Positions 5,572 through 6,029 of a stretch of DNA of 6,029 bases are shown one piece after another. A program made the translations under genes and the position numbers. Every line of letters begins with the position of its first letter. The stretch's first letter is position 1. Below the pieces are notes generated by a model. The model worked only from the letters and a program-made list of their open reading frames with translations, was not told the origin of the DNA and did not search any database. Origin of the DNA: an uncultured Verrucomicrobiota bacterium (GTDB lineage: Bacteria; Verrucomicrobiota; Verrucomicrobiia; Chthoniobacterales; SZAS-18); the NCBI GenBank assembly GCA_937873255.1, contig CALMVM010000577.1:1-6029 (forward strand), read 5' to 3'.

Positions 5572-6029
5572 GCGTGGAGTGGTTGGCTGACTGGAAGTTT
5601 GCCTGCCCCGAGCGGCTTGATGGGGGCGTACTTGGCGGCGATGTCCCGGGCAAACGCATCCGTTTCCTCAATCAGATGGCGGTGCAGAAAATAGTTGGAG
5701 CGGTTGAACCAGCCCAGGAACCGGACCCAGAGCGGAGCCTCGTAGCCGATGGTGCAGCGCAGCAAAGAAGTTTCCTCCGAAGTGCCGGTCACCTGCATCT
5801 CCCAACTCACCGACAGGCCGAAAGGCACGACGTGCAGCAGATAGCCCTGGCTCGCATCGGACTGGAAGGCGATCAGGTCACGCCGTGCCCGTTGTGTCCG
5901 GTAGTGCTGGATGAGCAGCGTGCCGGCGATGACCTCGACGTTGACGAGGCCCAGGCGTTGGGCCCCGCCGACGCCGCCCATCGCCTGGTGCGCCTGCGCA
6001 CACGCGCGGTACTCCGCATCAGTCAGGTT
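5568..6029 (-). CDS. Unrecognised protein, SRPBCC/START-like in layout, partial at its N-terminus
   Basis: The frame is open to the window's right edge. The ATG at 5981 gives 137 residues, but 16 further in-frame codons (NLTDAEYRACAQAHQA) precede it, so the true start may lie outside. There is no signal peptide or membrane segment. After an N-terminal part with strands (NVEVIAGTLLIQHY) come paired strands (VSWEMQVTGTSEETSLLRCTIGYEAPLW broken at its middle), then a long amphipathic C-terminal helix (NYFLHRHLIEETDAFARDIA). Strands wrapped round a long C-terminal helix, with the helix carrying His-Leu-x-Glu-Glu, resemble SRPBCC polyketide-cyclase/START-like proteins, which bind hydrophobic ligands. 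That is pattern inference only. It overlaps the EthD start by ATGA, and the pairing with EthD suggests a shared role on a small hydrophobic or aromatic compound. Confidence 0.6.
   Translation of the reverse strand, partial: NLTDAEYRACAQAHQAMGGVGGAQRLGLVNVEVIAGTLLIQHYRTQRARRDLIAFQSDASQGYLLHVVPFGLSVSWEMQVTGTSEETSLLRCTIGYEAPLWVRFLGWFNRSNYFLHRHLIEETDAFARDIAAKYAPIKPLGAGKLPVSQPLHA

Noticed and set aside
1..6029. CRISPR arrays, rRNA, insertion sequences, integrase sites and phage genes.
   Set aside because: No regularly spaced repeats, transposase motifs, rRNA-like tracts or terminal inverted repeats with target duplications were seen.

Overview
The window is GC-rich bacterial DNA, densely coding, with strong G/C preference at third codon positions. 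It carries most of a tripartite drug/aromatic-compound efflux operon on the + strand and a two-gene coupled unit on the - strand pointing towards it. An outer-membrane factor means the organism is Gram-negative (diderm). Nothing in the window fixes the phylum. Scarce Shine-Dalgarno motifs, high GC and Ala/Pro-rich linkers would suit Verrucomicrobiota (Opitutales-like) or a high-GC proteobacterium; this is a guess.

Positions 2-1468 hold the second part of a FUSC-family inner-membrane transporter (MdtO/AaeB type). Its frame is cut by one in-frame TAG at 683-685, so it reads as two pieces, 2-685 (open at the window's left edge) and 686-1468. A 64-nt gap follows, then a small YtcA-like membrane protein (1533-1910), a HlyD/MdtN-type periplasmic adaptor (1876-3090, overlapping the previous gene by 35 nt) and a NodT/MdtP-type outer-membrane factor (3087-4763, joined through an ATGA overlap). 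These four parts match the content of the E. coli ytcA-mdtNOP locus in a different order (here O, ytcA, N, P). The FUSC protein would collect substrate at the inner membrane, the adaptor would bridge the periplasm and the outer-membrane factor would form the exit duct. The tight overlaps suggest one transcript with coupled translation, from a promoter left of the window.

Positions 4764-5229 have no convincing gene. This stretch is less GC-rich and full of inverted repeats, including a compact GC-rich palindrome at 4998-5026 that looks like a REP element, and a 47-codon open stretch that may be the tail of a lost gene.

On the - strand, an unrecognised protein with an SRPBCC-like look (6029-5568, open at the right edge) is joined by an ATGA overlap to an EthD-family small protein (5571-5230). 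The two are probably co-translated and run convergently to the efflux operon.

I see no CRISPR array, tRNA, rRNA, insertion sequence or clear phage gene. The most notable point is the amber codon in the transporter gene, which decides whether the efflux system is intact, split or dead. No clearly new system is evident.
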